Shown here in pieces: positions 38,782 to 39,999 of a stretch of DNA of 39,999 nt. Position 1 is the stretch's first letter; every line of letters begins with the position of its first letter. The notes under the pieces were generated by a model. It did not search any database, was not told where the DNA came from, and saw only the letters and a program-made list of their open reading frames with translations. Both the position numbers and the translations under genes were made by a program. Source of the DNA: Planctomycetota bacterium (GTDB taxonomy: Bacteria; Planctomycetota; Planctomycetia; Pirellulales; Lacipirellulaceae); contig JABDGM010000034.1 in NCBI GenBank assembly GCA_013286045.1, positions 1,236-41,234 on the forward strand, given 5' to 3'.

Positions 38782-39999
38782 ATGAGTCCCGATGTTCTAA
38801 TCGTCGGCGCGGGCCCGGTCGGCCTCACGATGGCTGCCGCCCTCGACCGCCACGGCCTTAAGTGCCGTATCATCGACAAGGCCCCCGCTCCCAGCGACAA
38901 ATCGAAAGCGCTCGTCGTGTGGAGTCGCACGCTGGAGCTGCTCGATCGCCTCGAACTGGCAGACCCCTTCGTCGCCGCCGGCATGAAGGCCGACGGCGCG
39001 AGCATGTACGCGGGCGGCGAACGGCTCATGCATATCTCGCTCACCGGCGTCGATAGCCCTTTCGGCTACCCTCTGATGCTGCCGCAAAACGAAACCGAGC
39101 GGCTACTCACCGAGTACCTGGCGAAGCGCGAAATTCGCGTCGAGCGCCAGCTAGAACTCCTCTCCTTCAACGAACAACCCGATTCGATAACTGGCCAACT
39201 TCGTCGTGCTGATGGCAGCGAAGAAGCGTTCGCCGTGCCATGGCTCATCGGCTGCGACGGCGCTCACAGCTGCGTCCGGCACGGCCTCGGCATGCAGTTC
39301 ACCGGCTCCGCCGAGCCCAATGACTGGTTCCTCGCCGATATCCACGTCGAAGGCCCGCTCCCTACAAACGAGCTCAGTATCTACTGGCACGAAAAAGGTG
39401 TGCTCGTTTTCTTCCCGATCGACGGCAAGCGATTTCGCGTCATCGCCGATCTCGGCACTGCTGCCAACACCGGCCCGCCGCCCGATCCCACGCTCGAACA
39501 AGTGCAAGCCAAACTTGACGAGCGCGGCCCCGGAGGACTCAAGATCGTCGACCCCATCTGGCTCGCCGGTTTCCGCATCAACGAACGCAAAGTCTCCGAC
39601 TACCGCCGCGGCCGCGTCATGCTCGCCGGCGACGCCGCCCACATCCACAGCCCCGCCGGCGGCCAGGGCATGAACACCGGCATGCAGGACGCCTTCAACC
39701 TCGCCTGGAAGCTCGCCCTCGTACAACACGGCCAAGGCCAACGCGAACCGCTGCTCAATAGTTATTCCAAGGAACGCAGCGCCGTCGGCGATCAGGTCTT
39801 GAAGGGAGCAGCGCTAGCGACGATATCCGCCACGCTGCGAAACCCGATTGCTCAATACCTGCGCAACCATATCGCGCCGATCGTCGCGTCGTTTGACTTC
39901 GTCCAAGATCGTCTCAAGAACATGCTCTGCGAGTTGGCGATCAATTACCGCCACGGCCCGCTTACCGCCGAGTCGTGGCCGCGCCACCTTACGGGACTT
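38782..39999 (+). CDS. FAD-dependent aromatic-ring monooxygenase (5' part, runs off the window)
   Basis: About 406 N-terminal residues of a cytoplasmic flavoprotein of the PheA/TfdB/UbiH group (PF01494). The Rossmann motif VGAGPVGLTMAAALDRHG (residues 8-25) binds FAD. The DG motif is GCDGAHSCVR (about 155-164), and the GD motif is VMLAGDAAHIHSPAGGQGMNTGMQDAFNLAWKLA (about 280-313). LVVWSRTLELLDRLE also fits. It would hydroxylate an aromatic or polyketide substrate with NAD(P)H and O2. A TAGAAT box at 38770-38775 lies six bases before the ATG, so the transcript may be leaderless. It lies 79 bases after the esterase gene. The C-terminal thioredoxin-like part is outside the window. Confidence 0.93.
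   Translation, partial: MSPDVLIVGAGPVGLTMAAALDRHGLKCRIIDKAPAPSDKSKALVVWSRTLELLDRLELADPFVAAGMKADGASMYAGGERLMHISLTGVDSPFGYPLMLPQNETERLLTEYLAKREIRVERQLELLSFNEQPDSITGQLRRADGSEEAFAVPWLIGCDGAHSCVRHGLGMQFTGSAEPNDWFLADIHVEGPLPTNELSIYWHEKGVLVFFPIDGKRFRVIADLGTAANTGPPPDPTLEQVQAKLDERGPGGLKIVDPIWLAGFRINERKVSDYRRGRVMLAGDAAHIHSPAGGQGMNTGMQDAFNLAWKLALVQHGQGQREPLLNSYSKERSAVGDQVLKGAALATISATLRNPIAQYLRNHIAPIVASFDFVQDRLKNMLCELAINYRHGPLTAESWPRHLTGL

Noticed and set aside
1..39999. tRNA genes, rRNA genes, CRISPR arrays, integrases and transposases
   Set aside because: I looked for T-loop GGTTCGA patterns in gaps, regularly spaced repeats and catalytic motifs, and found none outside coding sequence.

Overview
The window looks like chromosomal DNA of a planctomycete, most likely of the Pirellulales/Planctomycetales type. 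The sequence-level reasons are: two DUF1559 proteins with type IV pilin-like leaders, three PEP-CTERM proteins (one with a dockerin-like calcium loop), adjacent genes for tetrahydromethanopterin C1 transfer (fae, mtdB), secreted PQQ-like propeller proteins, a lone FliN, and an extremely cysteine-rich exported protein. The last recalls the cystine-rich proteinaceous envelopes described in this phylum. Genes are mostly single or in two-gene units on both strands, with stem-loop repeats of several kinds between them. I see no tRNA, rRNA, transposase, prophage or CRISPR.

Layout. 1-2.8 kb: 5' part of uvrA (minus), a class I methyltransferase (plus), a small helical protein (minus). 2.8-4.4 kb: an 88-bp inverted repeat, mtdB and fae with a terminator-like hairpin placed directly before the mtdB start, then a REPIN-like repeat. 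4.7-8.1 kb: DUF1559 protein 1, a conserved hypothetical, nadA, fliN, a second REPIN-like repeat. 8.1-9.9 kb: the Cys-rich protein, its terminator, and a 720-bp non-coding region with several hairpins. 9.9-15.3 kb: two PQQ-like propeller proteins, a receiver-like protein lacking the phospho-acceptor Asp, a Lys-rich small protein and a small exported protein. 15.5-15.84 kb: a candidate structured ncRNA with its own terminator. 15.9-22.2 kb: an ankyrin protein, a PP2C phosphatase, and a MrfA/MrfB-like (YprA/YprB) helicase-exonuclease pair. 22.5-27.4 kb: NfeD-like protein plus flotillin, a Tat-exported GH10-like hydrolase, a YetF-like membrane protein and a small membrane protein. 27.4-36.6 kb: PEP-CTERM protein, lipoprotein, orphan sugar-binding-type protein, DUF4337 protein, a coiled-coil unknown with an apparently leaderless promoter, two more PEP-CTERM proteins and DUF1559 protein 2. 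36.6-40 kb: a PI-PLC/GDPD-like exported protein, an esterase with an N-terminal starch-binding-like module, and the 5' part of an FAD monooxygenase.

How the genes fit together: Fae and MtdB catalyse successive steps of formaldehyde oxidation through H4MPT. MrfA and MrfB form a nucleotide excision repair module separate from UvrABC. The NfeD-like protein and flotillin form a membrane microdomain pair. Many other products are exported (Cys-rich protein, propellers, GH10, esterase, PEP-CTERM, DUF1559), which suits a surface-attached polysaccharide degrader. The least explained items are the Cys-rich protein with its hairpin-rich upstream region, the candidate ncRNA near 15.7 kb, the hairpin before mtdB, and the leaderless-type starts.
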